A stretch of 64,000 nucleotides of DNA, from positions 27,732,649 to 27,796,648 of the forward strand of contig CM055100.1 of NCBI GenBank assembly GCA_029204225.1, given 5' to 3'. Of the stretch, positions 52,593 through 63,363 are shown piece by piece. The stretch comes from Diphasiastrum complanatum (lineage: Eukaryota; Streptophyta; Lycopodiopsida; Lycopodiales; Lycopodiaceae). Each line of letters begins with the position of its first letter. The stretch's first letter is position 1. The translations under genes were made by a program, and so were the position numbers. The notes beneath the pieces are model-generated. The model had not been told where the DNA came from and searched no databases. It was given only the letters and a program-made list of their open reading frames with translations.

Positions 52593-53274
52593 TCAAAGTA
52601 TTTTCTTGCTTGGTCTGAACCCCACTTCTTCCCCGTCCTGGTTTTCAAAGTGGTTGGAATATGTTGAAGCTGCTTCTTGGTTGCCACCACTGTTAATCAT
52701 ATGCTTTTGCAATCCAAAAAGCATCCTCGAGGCATTGAAGCACATTCCTCCTACATTCGTTCTGATAGTCGGCAGGCAAACCTGGGACAAACTGCCATAA
52801 AGCCAACTTGGCATCAAAGGATGACACTCTATTCTAGAGGTCCATAAATTCTTGGATATAAGAGTCCAGGTTCTTACTACAAATTTTACAATTCACAAAT
52901 TTTTGGTAGTAATCGACGCCATCAGCTATTATGAAAGCTTTTTAAAGACTTCCGCAAAAGCATCCCAGGTAGTGGGCTTCACAGGCAAATTTCTCCACTA
53001 CGACGACGACTTGTCGCGTAAGAACAACACGACACTCTCAATTTTCTTCTCATCTGGAAATCCATGCAAGCTGAAATAACTAGTCCACTATCTCCTTCTT
53101 CCCCGAATAAGTCTCCGGTTGAAAATCGAGATTCGGCAAAGACAACAATTTGACATGGTTCAACATAACTTCCATTTGTTGATCTCTCGTATTATTCCAA
53201 TTGTTCATATTATTGAGTGCATTACTCAATTGCTGGTAAATCTGTATATAAGATGGTGCAATTGGATTTGGCAC
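52593..53274 (-). pseudogene. gag: Gypsy G3 gag
   Basis: 53080-53274 is the N-terminal part (L-P-N-L-D-F-Q-P-E-T-Y-S-G). Further minus-strand sequence with stops gives S-V-V-L-F-L-R-D-K-S-S-S, W-R-N-L-P-V-K-P-T-T-W-D-A-F, then E-C-H-P-L-M-P-S-W at 52593-52817. This is standard Gypsy capsid. Multiple stops. Confidence 0.8.
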
Positions 53275-54515
53275 AGCCTAATTTGTAGCTTCTTTGGCCA
53301 TCTTCAATTATTTATTTCAAGAAATAAGTAACTTTAATTAATAACCAAATTAACTATAAGTGAAGTACAATTGACCAAATTTGACTGAAATTGACTTCAA
53401 TATGGTCAATTCACTAACTTTAGTTCATTTCATAGACAATTCAAAAAACTGAAAAAAACTGGAAATTTTGAATTTTCGAATTTTATTTTATTTTTTAAAA
53501 TTTTACGTAATTTGAAAATTCGTCAAAAACACTGTTAGTATTTAGACAAATTTCAGTTTTACGGAATTTGTCAACCAATTTTCCTAATTTGTGACCCAAC
53601 CGTCAGAGCACATGCGTATGACCACTCAAAATGAATGTAAATCCCTCATGCTTGTCAGAACCACACTGAGAATCAACATGCAATCAATCCATACAAGGTC
53701 TGATAGCTTGCTGGACATGCCGAGAGAAGCACTAAACAGCCCGTATAATTTTCCATCATGATCTCCTTATGGATTGAGAGCAATCCATCCCCCAAAAATC
53801 ACCAAAAAAAAGACTATTTTTTGGTTTTTTTCGGCCTTCTACACACTCAATTCATGAAATTCTTGGGTCTAACTTCTGGGACAAAAGACTTTGATTCAAC
53901 TTTTGGCAAGCTCTACAAGACGCTTTACAGCAACCTACTATCCAACTTTATGAAAAAAAAAAAAAAAAAACAAGCAAAAATGATGATTTTTAGCTATTCT
54001 CCAATTTTTTCTTCACCATAAAGTGGAAGTTCATGACATAAAACTCTTTCTTAACCACATGAAACTCAATTTACAAAATTATAGCCATCCAAATGATCTG
54101 ATATTGCTAAATTTTAGCTCTTACTATCAATTTCTAATTTAAAAAACCATGAAAAACAAGCAATTTTTGACCAAAAATATAGCCTAGAACCGTAAATCTT
54201 GAAAAAAACCGGCATGCATCATTGATTTCATCATTAATGATCCCTGAAATGAAAGTACACTTGCTGGAAAATTGAAATCTACACAAGATTTGAGTTACCC
54301 AAGAAAAAACATCATAAATTGGCTTTCTAGGACAATTCTCCATAAAACCCAAAAAAGTTTTGAGAGAAATGATCTTAGCAACATGCAAATGGAAACCAAG
54401 AAAATACACCCAATTTCAAGCTTGTTCACCACCTGGGTGAGAATGCCAATTGACCACACCAAAATTTTGACAAAAAAACAACACCACTCCAAGTTCTCCG
54501 ATCTTCATAAGCCTT
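53275..54515 (-). other. Leader of Gypsy G3
   Basis: 1.2 kb of AT-rich sequence between primer site and gag, with an 18-base A run near 53955. No gene. Confidence 0.6.
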
Positions 54516-54527
54516 GCTCTGATACCA
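54516..54527 (-). other. Primer-binding site of Gypsy G3
   Basis: Minus strand tggtatcagagc, a perfect tRNA-Met site, one base from the LTR. Confidence 0.9.
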
Positions 54528-54528
54528 A

Positions 54529-55001
54529 TGTAAGGGAAAGTTTCACAAGATCTTGCTTACATGACAAAACAATAGAGAACACACTATGGAGAAACCACCC
54601 AACCAAGTAGAAGCAACCGATCAATCTCCAGAAGCTTCACCCCCCAAGCCAAAGATTAGGAAGCATGATAGTAGAGAGAAGACATGGCAATGAATCAACC
54701 AAACTATCATGGAAGGGCGAGTTTGTCCTCCTTATATAGGCCTAAGACCCTCACGTGCATATAGTAATGCAAGGTCCCAACTCCCCTTGATTCAATTGCT
54801 ATTGATACTCTACACATGCATTGACTGTCCCAAACCTTGTACTAACTCCAATTAGTGAGTCTGGGCCTCACAAGGTCATTAATTACTTTGTGGGTTACAC
54901 CCAGTATGACGTGGCATAACTAATGATCTTGATTCATTGGAATATCGGGTATACAAGACTAGCAATATACTGAATCCTATATTCTAGTCATGGACATAAC
55001 A
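54529..55001 (-). repeat. 5' LTR of Gypsy G3
   Basis: On its own strand it starts TGTTATGTCCATGAC and ends ..CCCTTACA, 473 bp. A TATA-like cctatataag is at 54732-54741 (plus cttatatagg). It is related to the LTRs at 7224-7662 and 7952-8588. Confidence 0.8.
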
Positions 55002-55299
55002 TTAACTAGAGAGATGACACATGAAATATCTGAAAAGTCAATAACAAGTGCCTTCCCAAAGAAAGAATTCACTCTAAAATACACAAGACTTTTCCTTTAA
55101 ACATTTTCAACATGAGTGACAATAAACATCATCCATCTAAGATCTATCTATGCATAAGAGATAATTTGGAGTTTAAGAATTGAAAACACAAAAAGACTCA
55201 AGAATCTATTTAAAAATTCCAAGTTATACCTATAAGTAGTAATTCACATGATAACCATCCTTCAAATTTTCCCATGAGAAATCAACATTCCAATCCATG
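55002..55299. other. AT-rich spacer
   Basis: No gene or repeat recognised between the G3 LTR and the next integrase relic. Confidence 0.35.
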
Positions 55300-55560
55300 A
55301 TATAAATCCAAGTGCTTTCGTGGATTTCATGCACGATATGCAAGAAATGTTACAAATAACACGTGAGAATGTCCAATGTGCCCAAACATACATTATGCTA
55401 ATCTAAAAAGGTCACCTTGAGATTTTTAAGTGGGGGATTGGGTACATTTATGAATCTTGAAGGATTCTAATGTGCGAGTATCGACAAGCATTACAAATTG
55501 TCCGCTAGATATAGGAGATTGTATAAAATCTTCAAAAAAATTGGATCCTTGGCTTGCTAA
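55300..55560 (+). pseudogene. Decayed Gypsy integrase C-terminal region (G6)
   Basis: With stops and frameshifts the plus strand encodes M-H-D-M-Q-E-M-L-Q, A-N-L-K-R-S-P, V-G-D-W-V-H-L, I-L-K-D-S-N-V-R-V and K-K-L-D-P-W-L-A. This is homologous to the fragment at 6540-7010. Confidence 0.65.
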
Positions 55561-57135
55561 TTGGACCTCTCAAGATGGTGGATTTTTATGGGTCTATGAG
55601 TGACTCATAGGAGAACTGGATGAGGTCCAATTAGACTGCAGATGTGTCCATTGAGGTGTCATAGTGCACTACTAGTGGTGCATGGGCCTTTGAGGGCATA
55701 AGTATATCCCTCTCACTAGTGTATGCTTGATCTTGATGTTAGTAGCTATATGTTGCTGGTGTGACTCTTCTCTCCTTGTGAATGATTGATCCATAGCTTG
55801 GGGGCTAGATCCGTTCGATCTAGATTTGGTTGGGTTGGTATTTCCACCATCTGATTCCCTTGTTGTTGCTTTGATGAGGCTTGTTTAGCTTTCATATCCT
55901 TGGATTGAGGGACTTTATAGTAGAAATTGCTCTAGGGCCTAGTCATGAAAATCTGAAAAAGAGTGAGACTAGTGAATAGCCATAGCAAGATCGAGCTAGT
56001 GGTTGGTGGGCCATCTAGTCAAAAATAATGATTGAGCATATGCATATGAGCATCAATCGTATATGGTGTGAAATGTGTGAGAATGCACTATTTATATTGT
56101 GGTAGTCTGGCAATTGGTGCTTAATGGCATGAGATCTCTTACAACTTTGAGTTGGATGTTAGCTATGCATCAAAGATGCCACTTGAAAAAAAATTAGTGG
56201 CTAATTGCTGGTAGTGGTAGATTCCAAATGTCTTTGGATCTTGTTTTGTGCACAAAATCCTAGTGTGCCATTGAGGCTAGGGTGGTGTGTTGTTTTACAT
56301 CTTGTCAAGACATGCATCTAAGTTTTTTTGCATACATTTTGTGTTTATGTCCGTTATTGTTCAACATTAAATTACAATAACTCCACATCCTCACAACGTT
56401 CACATGGAATGTGTCATCCATTAGAAATTTTCTTAGGATCAATAGGTCATGAGTAAGGGGAAGGGATTTATGCAAGCTACTTCAATTGCGTAGATTTTAT
56501 AAGTACCTTGGAGGGTTTGAATTCAAAGTTTATCAATGAGCTTACACTTACAAGTTAGACATTCAGTTTGGAATTTTAATGGAGAACATGTGTTTCTCTT
56601 TATTAAAGTCAAAAGTTGGTCATAGCAACACCAAAACACATTCAACAAGTGACTAGAGGAAGCCTTATGCCTCACTTGTATGAATAATTGTTGTGAGAAT
56701 ATTCCATGCTCCATCTTGATAATTTTTTATTTCTATTTTTTTTTTTTTTTTGGGGGGGGAGGTGTGCGCGCTAAGGTCTTTATACAAGAAGTGGTAGGAT
56801 TGTTTGGAACTAGTAATGAAAGTGTTTGAAGGTAGTCATGAGGGGTGAGTAAAAGATAGCTATAGTAGAAAATTTCTCAAAAAAAAAATTGGGAGGAAGA
56901 TACTAGAAAAAATTCTCAAAAAGATGGAGAAAATTTCTAGAAAAAATGCTAAAAAGTGCTAGAAAAATCACGAGCAATTCTAGAAAAGATAGGAGAAAAG
57001 TCGCAAAAAATTTCAGAAAAAATCTAGAAAAGAATGAGAAAAGACAAAATTCTGGTCAAAGATAATATTTCTTGAGTCTGGACCCATTAATTTGTGTCGG
57101 TAATACTTCATTTTAATTAAGGTCCAAACCGTATA
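55561..57135. other. LTR-like and A-rich sequence, no gene
   Basis: 55561-55880 may be a decayed LTR (cttgggggctag..tttggttgggttggt resembles 7530-7590). 56725-56760 is a T run then G run. 56860-57060 is A-rich with repeated ctagaaaaaat words. Nothing coding is supported. Confidence 0.4.
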
Positions 57136-58021
57136 TTATTTTGCATAATATTGGGCCTCGGCTGTGCTGCCTTTATCATCTTCAAGTGATTGGAATTGAA
57201 CAGAACCATTCTCGAACACCTCTATGACTTTATAAGGTCCAAACCATCTCATATGAAGTTTTCCAGGGAACTTTTGATGTCGACTATCATAGATCAACAC
57301 AAAGTCATCAGCTTTAAGATCATTTTTCCTGATACGACTATCATACTTTTTCTTTTGTTGTGCCTGGATTTCCTCCATTGATTTTTGTGAATTTGCACGA
57401 GCTTCAGATAGTTCTTCAATAGTCATCAACCTTTCGTTAATACATTCTACATCTGTTCGTTGAGCTTGAATACAAAAAGTTGTCACCTCAAATTCAATAG
57501 GTAAAATAGAATGCATACCATCAGTAAGAAAATATGGTGTTTGCTTCGTCGTGATCTTTTCTGTGTTTCGATAAGCCCAGAGAACTAGAGGTAATTTCTT
57601 ATCCCAATCAGTCGCATGTGCGATAGTAATCTTGTTCAAGATCTTGCATAGTATTCCATTAGCTCTCTTAGTCAACCTGTTTGCTTTTGGATTATAAGGG
57701 GTTATCTTTCTGTGTTTAATCAGAAAATACATCGTCAGCAGTCGTATTGTGTCATTTAAAAAATTTGTACCACAGTCACTTACTAGTTCAAGAGGACAAC
57801 CATATCTTGTAATTATAGTTTTGAATAAGAACGTTGCGACAAATTTTGGCATCGTTTCGTTTCGTCGCTTCTGCTTCAATGTTCTTTGTAGCATAATCCG
57901 TTGCAACAAGAATATAGCGACACTTAGTATGTCGAGTCACGGGTTTGATTGGACTGACAAAGTCAATCCCCCACTTCCCAAATGGTGCAAGAGGTAGGAT
58001 TTGTGTCAACGGCCAATACAT
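57136..58021 (-). pseudogene. Gypsy G4 integrase, catalytic Glu altered
   Basis: 58021-57788 has W-G-I-D-F-V-S-P-I-K-P (first D) and I-L-V-A-T-D-Y-A-T-K. After a frameshift, 57909-57136 has L-V-S-D-C-G-T-N-F (second D), I-T-P-Y-N-P-K-A-N-R-L-T-K-R-A-N, where family members have E-R-A-N, and the C-terminal G-P-Y-K-V. The lysine in place of the catalytic glutamate fits a GAG/GAA to AAG/AAA change and would inactivate it. Confidence 0.85.
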
Positions 58022-58102
58022 TGCTTGTGTTGGCTTTCCAGATCTCTGGCATGGATCACATGAATGTATATAATTCGATATATCTTTAAATATAGTTGGC
58101 CA

Positions 58103-58507
58103 CTAGTACTTGGCAGTCAATATTTTAGTGTTCTTTAAAGCAAAGTATCCACCAGCGTCCTCTGAATGTAAGGCTTGTACAACCTTTTTAATATCTTTAG
58201 TTTTGAGACATCTTCTTAGTTGATGATCAGCACCAAGCTTGTACAAGACATTGTTAATAATGGTATAAGGTGCTACCTTATATTGAAAAACTGTCTTTTT
58301 CTCCAAATCATATCCATACGGATATATCTGATCCTTGAGATAAGTAATGATATCATAATATAATGAATTCGTAGATTTCGAATAAATTTTTGTTTGGAAA
58401 ATCGTCATTAATTGGTTTTTCAACTTTTTTCGTGCTGAGTCGCGATAAATAATCGGCATTTGTATGATATTTTTGCTTAAGTTCTTCGAACGCTTTCTAC
58501 TGTTCAT
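58103..58507 (-). pseudogene. Gypsy G4 post-RNase H and integrase zinc region
   Basis: It carries L-H-S-E-D-A-G-G-Y-F, a degraded H-x..G-G-H motif of the HHCC module, and further upstream in a shifted frame the words K-Y-H-T-N-A-D-Y-L-S-R that end RNase H. Confidence 0.7.
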
Positions 58508-59285
58508 TCATCCACAAGTATTCCACTTGTTTCTTAAGTAGATGCGTAAGAGCAGCGGCAATAGAGGCATGATTTTGGATAAATCTCCAATAATAGCCGA
58601 TATGTCCTAAGAAAGCTCTTAGTTCTCGTAGATTTGTTGGTATCAGGAGGTTCTTTATAAGCTCGACTTTATCTTTATCGACCTCTATTCCTCTGTTTGA
58701 TATTCTGTGTCAAAGTGAAATTTCTTCTTTCATACCGAAAAAACATTTCTCTTGGTGAAGGGATAAACAAGTATCTCAACACCGTTGCAATGTAAGTTTC
58801 AGCTTCTATAGATGTGTTTTTATGTCACTATATACATAGAAATCGTCAATGAAAATTTCAAGAAAAGTTCTTAGTAAGGCAGCAAAAATTAACATCATAA
58901 TTTGCTGAAAAGTCGCTGGTGCGTTGCAAAGACAAAAGGGCATTTTGTTGTAGGCATAAGTGCCCCAATCCGTAGTAAACGTGTTCTTTGAATGATCCTC
59001 CTTTCTCACTCCAACCTGATTATAACCAGAGAAACCATCACAGAAACTGTAACACCCTTGATCAGCACCTGATCTAAGATAGAATCAATGAAGGGCAAAG
59101 GATGATGATCCTTCCTTGTGGTAGCATTGAGCTTTCGGAAATCTTTGCATATTCGAATTTTGCCAGTCTTCTTCTTTGGAACAACAACAATGGGAGAAAT
59201 CCATTCGCTGCTTAAGACGGGATAAATAATACTTTCCTTAAGGTGCTTGTTGAGTTCGTCCTTGACCATGAGGGAGTACTTTCAG
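58490..59285 (-). pseudogene. Gypsy G4 reverse transcriptase, C-terminal portion
   Basis: 59285-59006 starts at K-Y-S-L-M-V-K-D-E-L and has W-I-S-P-I-V-V-V-P-K. 59009-58806 has F-A/T-T-D-W-G-T-Y-A-Y, M-P-F-C-L-C-N-A-P-A-T-F and F-I-D-D-F, so the catalytic pair is present. Thumb and connection at 58520-58700 give A-F-L-G-H-I-G-Y-Y-W-R-F-I. The RNase H body is missing: A-F-E-E-L-K runs straight into H-T-N-A-D. The N-terminal RT part is in the opposite orientation at 60328-60540. Confidence 0.85.
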
Positions 59286-59502
59286 ACTGATTGTCAGAAT
59301 AAGTTCATAGCTGTTACAGATCGTAGTCATCTTTGTGAGCTTGTGGTTTTGTCCGCTATTGTTTTGTGCTCACCAGCATCATCTGACTTGTATTTTCAAA
59401 CATTCAATCTGAATATATTATTGTCTAGTTTGCACTCAGATTTTGTCAGTGTTGCATGTTTTTCGTTCTCTATCTGACTCTCTAACTGTTTTGTCTAACT
59501 GT
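59286..59502 (+). repeat. LTR-A fragment, plus orientation
   Basis: gattgtcagaataagttcat...gtgctcaccagcatcatctg matches the reverse complement of 27560-27740. Its left edge abuts the RT fragment at the K-Y-S-L codons. At the right it runs into the minisatellite. Confidence 0.85.
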
Positions 59503-60041
59503 CTACATCTTAACCTACATCCGATGGGCATCTCAATCTACATCTGACGGGCATAGAAATATACATTCAATGAGCATCTCAACCTGCATCTGACGGGCAT
59601 CTCAACCTACATCCAATGGGCATAGAAACCTACATCCGACGAGCATCTCAACCTGCATCCGACGGACATAGAAATCTACATCCGACAAGCATCTCAACCT
59701 ACATTCAACGGTGGGCATAGAAACCTACATCCGACGAGCATCTCAACCTACATCCGATGGGCATCTCAACCTACATCTGATGGGCATCTCAACCTACATC
59801 CGACGTCTAGATCCGACAAATTACATCCAACGTATAAATCTGACAAGTTACATCTGATGTATAGATCTGACGTATAGACGAATTGCATCCAATGAGTTAC
59901 ATCTGACGTATAGGTCCGACGAGTTACATCTGACGAAGTTACATCTAACGTATAGACGAGTTACATCCGACATATAGATCCAACTTATAGACGAGTTATA
60001 TCTAACGAGTTACATCTGACGAGCTACATCCGACGAGTTAC
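59503..60041 (+). repeat. Compound minisatellite (acatccgacg family)
   Basis: Units of about 24 bp (catctcaacctacatccgac...) up to about 59800 change to units near 16 bp (gagttacatctgacga). The common core is acatc(c/t)gacg. The array lies at the place in LTR-A where the copy at 14280 carries a different array. Confidence 0.9.
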
Positions 60042-60564
60042 ATGCAATATTTCGAATTCTATGAGAATACTAACGAAGAAGAATTCTTCGATGCCTGCAA
60101 TGCTGAAGCGGATATTTTGGATAAAGAAATAAATGTTGCAGACACGAACTCTAAAGAGTCTGATGATGATTCAAGTGATGAATTTGACGAATCTGAACAA
60201 GAATTTGGTAATAAGAACCATGCTGACAAAAATAATATATCTATGGAGTCAACCATGCGTAAAATTCATGGCCATACCAAGGCCAGTATGACAGAAGGTA
60301 TCATTCTACCAGATTCAACTGAACTAATTGAACTTGCACCTGGCAGATTTGTACATGTCTCAAAGTCACTTGGAGAATGAATTAGCTGAATTCACGGAAT
60401 TGCTGAAGGAGTACCAAGATGTATTTGCTTGGTTGTTCGACGATTTGAAAGGTATACCTGCAAAATTCGGAGAGCACTGTATAGATCTTAAAGAAGATGT
60501 TGTACCTGTTCGACAAAGACAGTATCATCTCAAAAATGTCAGATGCATTGGAAAAAATATTTAA
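60042..60564 (+). pseudogene. Gypsy linker and RT N-terminus, inverted relative to G4
   Basis: 60042-60380 encodes an acidic linker (S-D-D-D-S-S-D-E-F-D-E-S-E-Q-E). Continuing in a second frame is E-Y-Q-D-V-F-A-W, G-I-P-A-K-F-G-E-H-C-I-D-L and P-V-R-Q-R-Q-Y-H-L-K-N, the start of Gypsy RT. It ends at the residue where the minus-strand RT at 59285 begins (K-Y-S-L-M). The piece therefore looks like the missing part of G4 turned around. Confidence 0.7.
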
Positions 60565-60703
60565 TGCATAAGAAGAATCTTCTGAGGTAAAACTAGTGTC
60601 AGACAAAGGAGTTTCACCTTCGAATTTGTCACAACTCTAGGTGATTATTTGTTCTATTGGCTTACCTCAATTATTTGTCTCACTAGTTTGAAATCTCGAC
60701 TCT
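60565..60703. other. Inversion flank
   Basis: Short spacer between the inverted block and the G4 protease; no feature recognised. Confidence 0.4.
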
Positions 60704-61120
60704 CTAGATTACAAACCAATGAACACTTGCATTTGATTGATAAAGCCAGGGTCTTCCAATTAACACAGAATAAGATGGCAAACCAAGTGGTTTGATAACT
60801 ATAAAATTCATTGTAAAAGGCTTGGTTTGAATGTAAACAGTAACATCCTTGAATTCTCCAACAGGATTTTGTCGCGTCAAATCTGCTAACTTGATATTTT
60901 GTTGTGTTGGTTGAATGTCAATCAGTCCCAAAGCATGAGCTGTGTCTTCTATTATTATGTTCACACTTGAACCAGAGTCTATCGGCACTTTTTCAGTCAA
61001 ACATCCCACAATGGTAACATCAATTTTAGGTGCGCCGAGATCTCCTAAATCAATAGACAATATACCAGCATCCGGCAAAGAAACTCTTTTCTTCTTTTTA
61101 GGGACAGAAAGACCTTTCAA
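60704..61120 (-). pseudogene. Gypsy G4 protease
   Basis: I-D-L-G-D-L-G-A-P-K-I-D-V, then V-P-I-D-S-G-S-S-V-N-I-I (catalytic D-S-G) and V-L-I-G-R-P-W-L. The open frame covers the full domain. Confidence 0.8.
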
Positions 61121-61161
61121 TTGTCTGCAGTACCCTGAACATAATTAGTAGTCACATCATT

Positions 61162-61690
61162 CTAAAAAATAAAGAGTACCTCCTGGGCAGGATCTTTGAT
61201 ATACTTTACATTCACAGTGGTGCAGTCTTCCTTAGAATGTCCAGAAGTTCTACATGTCATACACCACATTCCCGAGTTGGAAGAAGAAGATTTTGGTCTT
61301 TTGTCTGCAACTTCAGAGATTTGCACTTTCAAATCATTAAACTTATTTAAGATCAGCCATATTACTCTTCCAAAGCTTTTCAACTTTAGAAGTTGATGAC
61401 TTATCCTTGATGGTTTTCGTGTCATCCTTCCGCTTGGATCATCGTTTACTTCTTTTATCTCCTTTATCAGCTTTTGATTCTGATGAATCACTGCTATCAG
61501 ACTCCGCGATTGAAGAACTGGAACTTGATTCAGTATCTGAATCATCTTCGCTATCACTAGAATCAGTTTTAGACTTACGAGATCTTTTAGTTGAGCGTCG
61601 CTTTCGTGCTAGTCTCGAGGTCTCGAAGTTCTCAGCACTAGCTATCACTGCTGCTAAGGAAGTATGTCCCCTTGTCTGCAATACCAATCA
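61162..61690 (-). pseudogene. Gypsy G4 nucleocapsid region
   Basis: The 61162-61557 frame ends with a zinc knuckle C-M-T-C-R-T-S-G-H-S-K-E-D-C. The overlapping 61439-61687 frame is Ser/Asp-rich (S-D-S-E-D-D-S-D-T-E-S-S). A frameshift joins the two. Confidence 0.75.
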
Positions 61691-61779
61691 ATCTTTGGTG
61701 GTAAACCAGCCAAAAACCATTCGATCTGCATATCAACGGAATATACACCTATTAATTTTCCTATAATATTCTTGATCTT

Positions 61780-62127
61780 TCATGTATATTTTCCAAGGGA
61801 TTCTTTAGTTTTCTTCTGAACATTGTTCAGACGTCCAAGAATTTTGGATTTATAGCCAATTTCTCTGAACTGGTTCAAAAACGCATCTTTCAGTAGTAAC
61901 CAGGTTCCTACACAATCTGGTTCAACTTGATTGTACCATATGCGTGTCTGCTTTCTCAGCAGACCATGAAAGATTCGTAGTTTATCTACGTCAATTCCTT
62001 TGTTATTCGCATTAGCAATTGACTCAAATTGTGAGACATAGTTATCTGCATCATCTGAAATAGTCCCTTTAAAATAATCATACTTAATTTTTGAAATAGA
62101 AATGAAATGTGCAGCAGGACTCTCCAT
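61780..62127 (-). pseudogene. gag: Gypsy G4 gag capsid
   Basis: Retrotrans_gag landmarks: Y-F-K-G-T-I-S-D-D-A-D-N-Y, R-I-W-Y-N-Q, W-L-L-L-K-D-A-F-L-N-Q-F-R and K-T-K-E-S-L-G-K-Y. The N-terminus M-E-S-P-A-A-H-F may be native. Confidence 0.8.
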
Positions 62128-63363
62128 ACCGAAGTAATTAGGAGTTCAAGTAATTGGGCAGTGATCTCGTTGAGATTTCTTCGACTCGCACTCTCACTCT
62201 GTCTTCGTGAAAGTTATGTATTTGGTACATTTATGATTTATTTCGAGTGAAGTGGCCTTGGGTGTTATTCTGGCTGTCAACAAACATTAGAAAGTAACCA
62301 GTATTACTTGTGTTTGGGGTGTGTAGTGTTAATAATTTCAGAACAACAGTCTTGCTGCTATCAAATCAAATGAAATAGGTTCTACAGATGAGATGTTATC
62401 AGAGTAGTACATCAGTACTACACGATGTATTCGTTTTTTTGTGTAGACAATTAGTTAATCGCATTCGCGAACTGTTCGTTTCTAGAAAAAAGTCCTCAAC
62501 AACTTAAAGTCCAAGGTTATGGTTAAAGAACGCAAAGAGTTTTAGAGTACGTTAGAAACTTATGTCAGTTAAAAGCAACAACACAGATCAAAGACTCAAG
62601 TCCTCTGACAGGGACTGACATCTCAGATGTATACATACAGTTCTATCAATGATTGTGCTAGACTGTACCAAATGTAGACTTTATTCGAGTGCCAAAAAGA
62701 AACTGTTCGTGATAGACGAATAAGAGGATTTTAAGATAGTTCCTTAGAGCATATTTATGGACATACAGCAAACGACTGTAATGCACTAGAGAGTCTGTCT
62801 GACCAGAGAGTAATTCATGTAATGCGTTAGAGATTGCTAATAGACTCAGGATCACTCACACTCAACAGTGCGGAGAACAGAGATAAGAGAGAATAAACCT
62901 CAACACTCTATTCACTTCTTCAACCTCTCACAAATACATAAACTCTTTCTCTCTCGATGATCGAGACTGAAGCATATGATCAATATATGTTCTATGAAGC
63001 AAACAAACACACCTCTGAAACTACAAGTGCGTCGCTCCCGTGAAAAGGTCTAGTTAACAATTAGGTTGAATGTATGTTCAATTATACCATAAGAGGTATA
63101 TTTAACTAAGAGTTAAAATTACTCTAGTTTAATATGTCGATTCATATTTAGTCGTTTCGCGTAGATGACCTAGTAAAGGCTATCCAAGGCAGCGTTTCCC
63201 TTCTAGAGGTCTCACCCTTAAATATAAGGCAAGTCTTTAGGAGATATATTCTCAAAATATGACTTAGGCCTCTCATGATTTATATTTATCCGACTCATAT
63301 CTTCATTTTTAGTATATCATGCCATATTTAGATTGATATTCAATATTTAACAATTTTGTGGCA
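62128..63363. other. Probable G4 leader/LTR, borders not resolved
   Basis: It follows gag on the upstream side, where leader and 5' LTR should lie. No primer site of the tRNA-Met type is seen. AT-rich with no gene. Confidence 0.4.

Noticed and set aside
53758-54610. Frames of 64-112 codons
   Set aside because: They lie in the Gypsy leader next to a primer site and are Lys/Phe-rich AT translations without domains.
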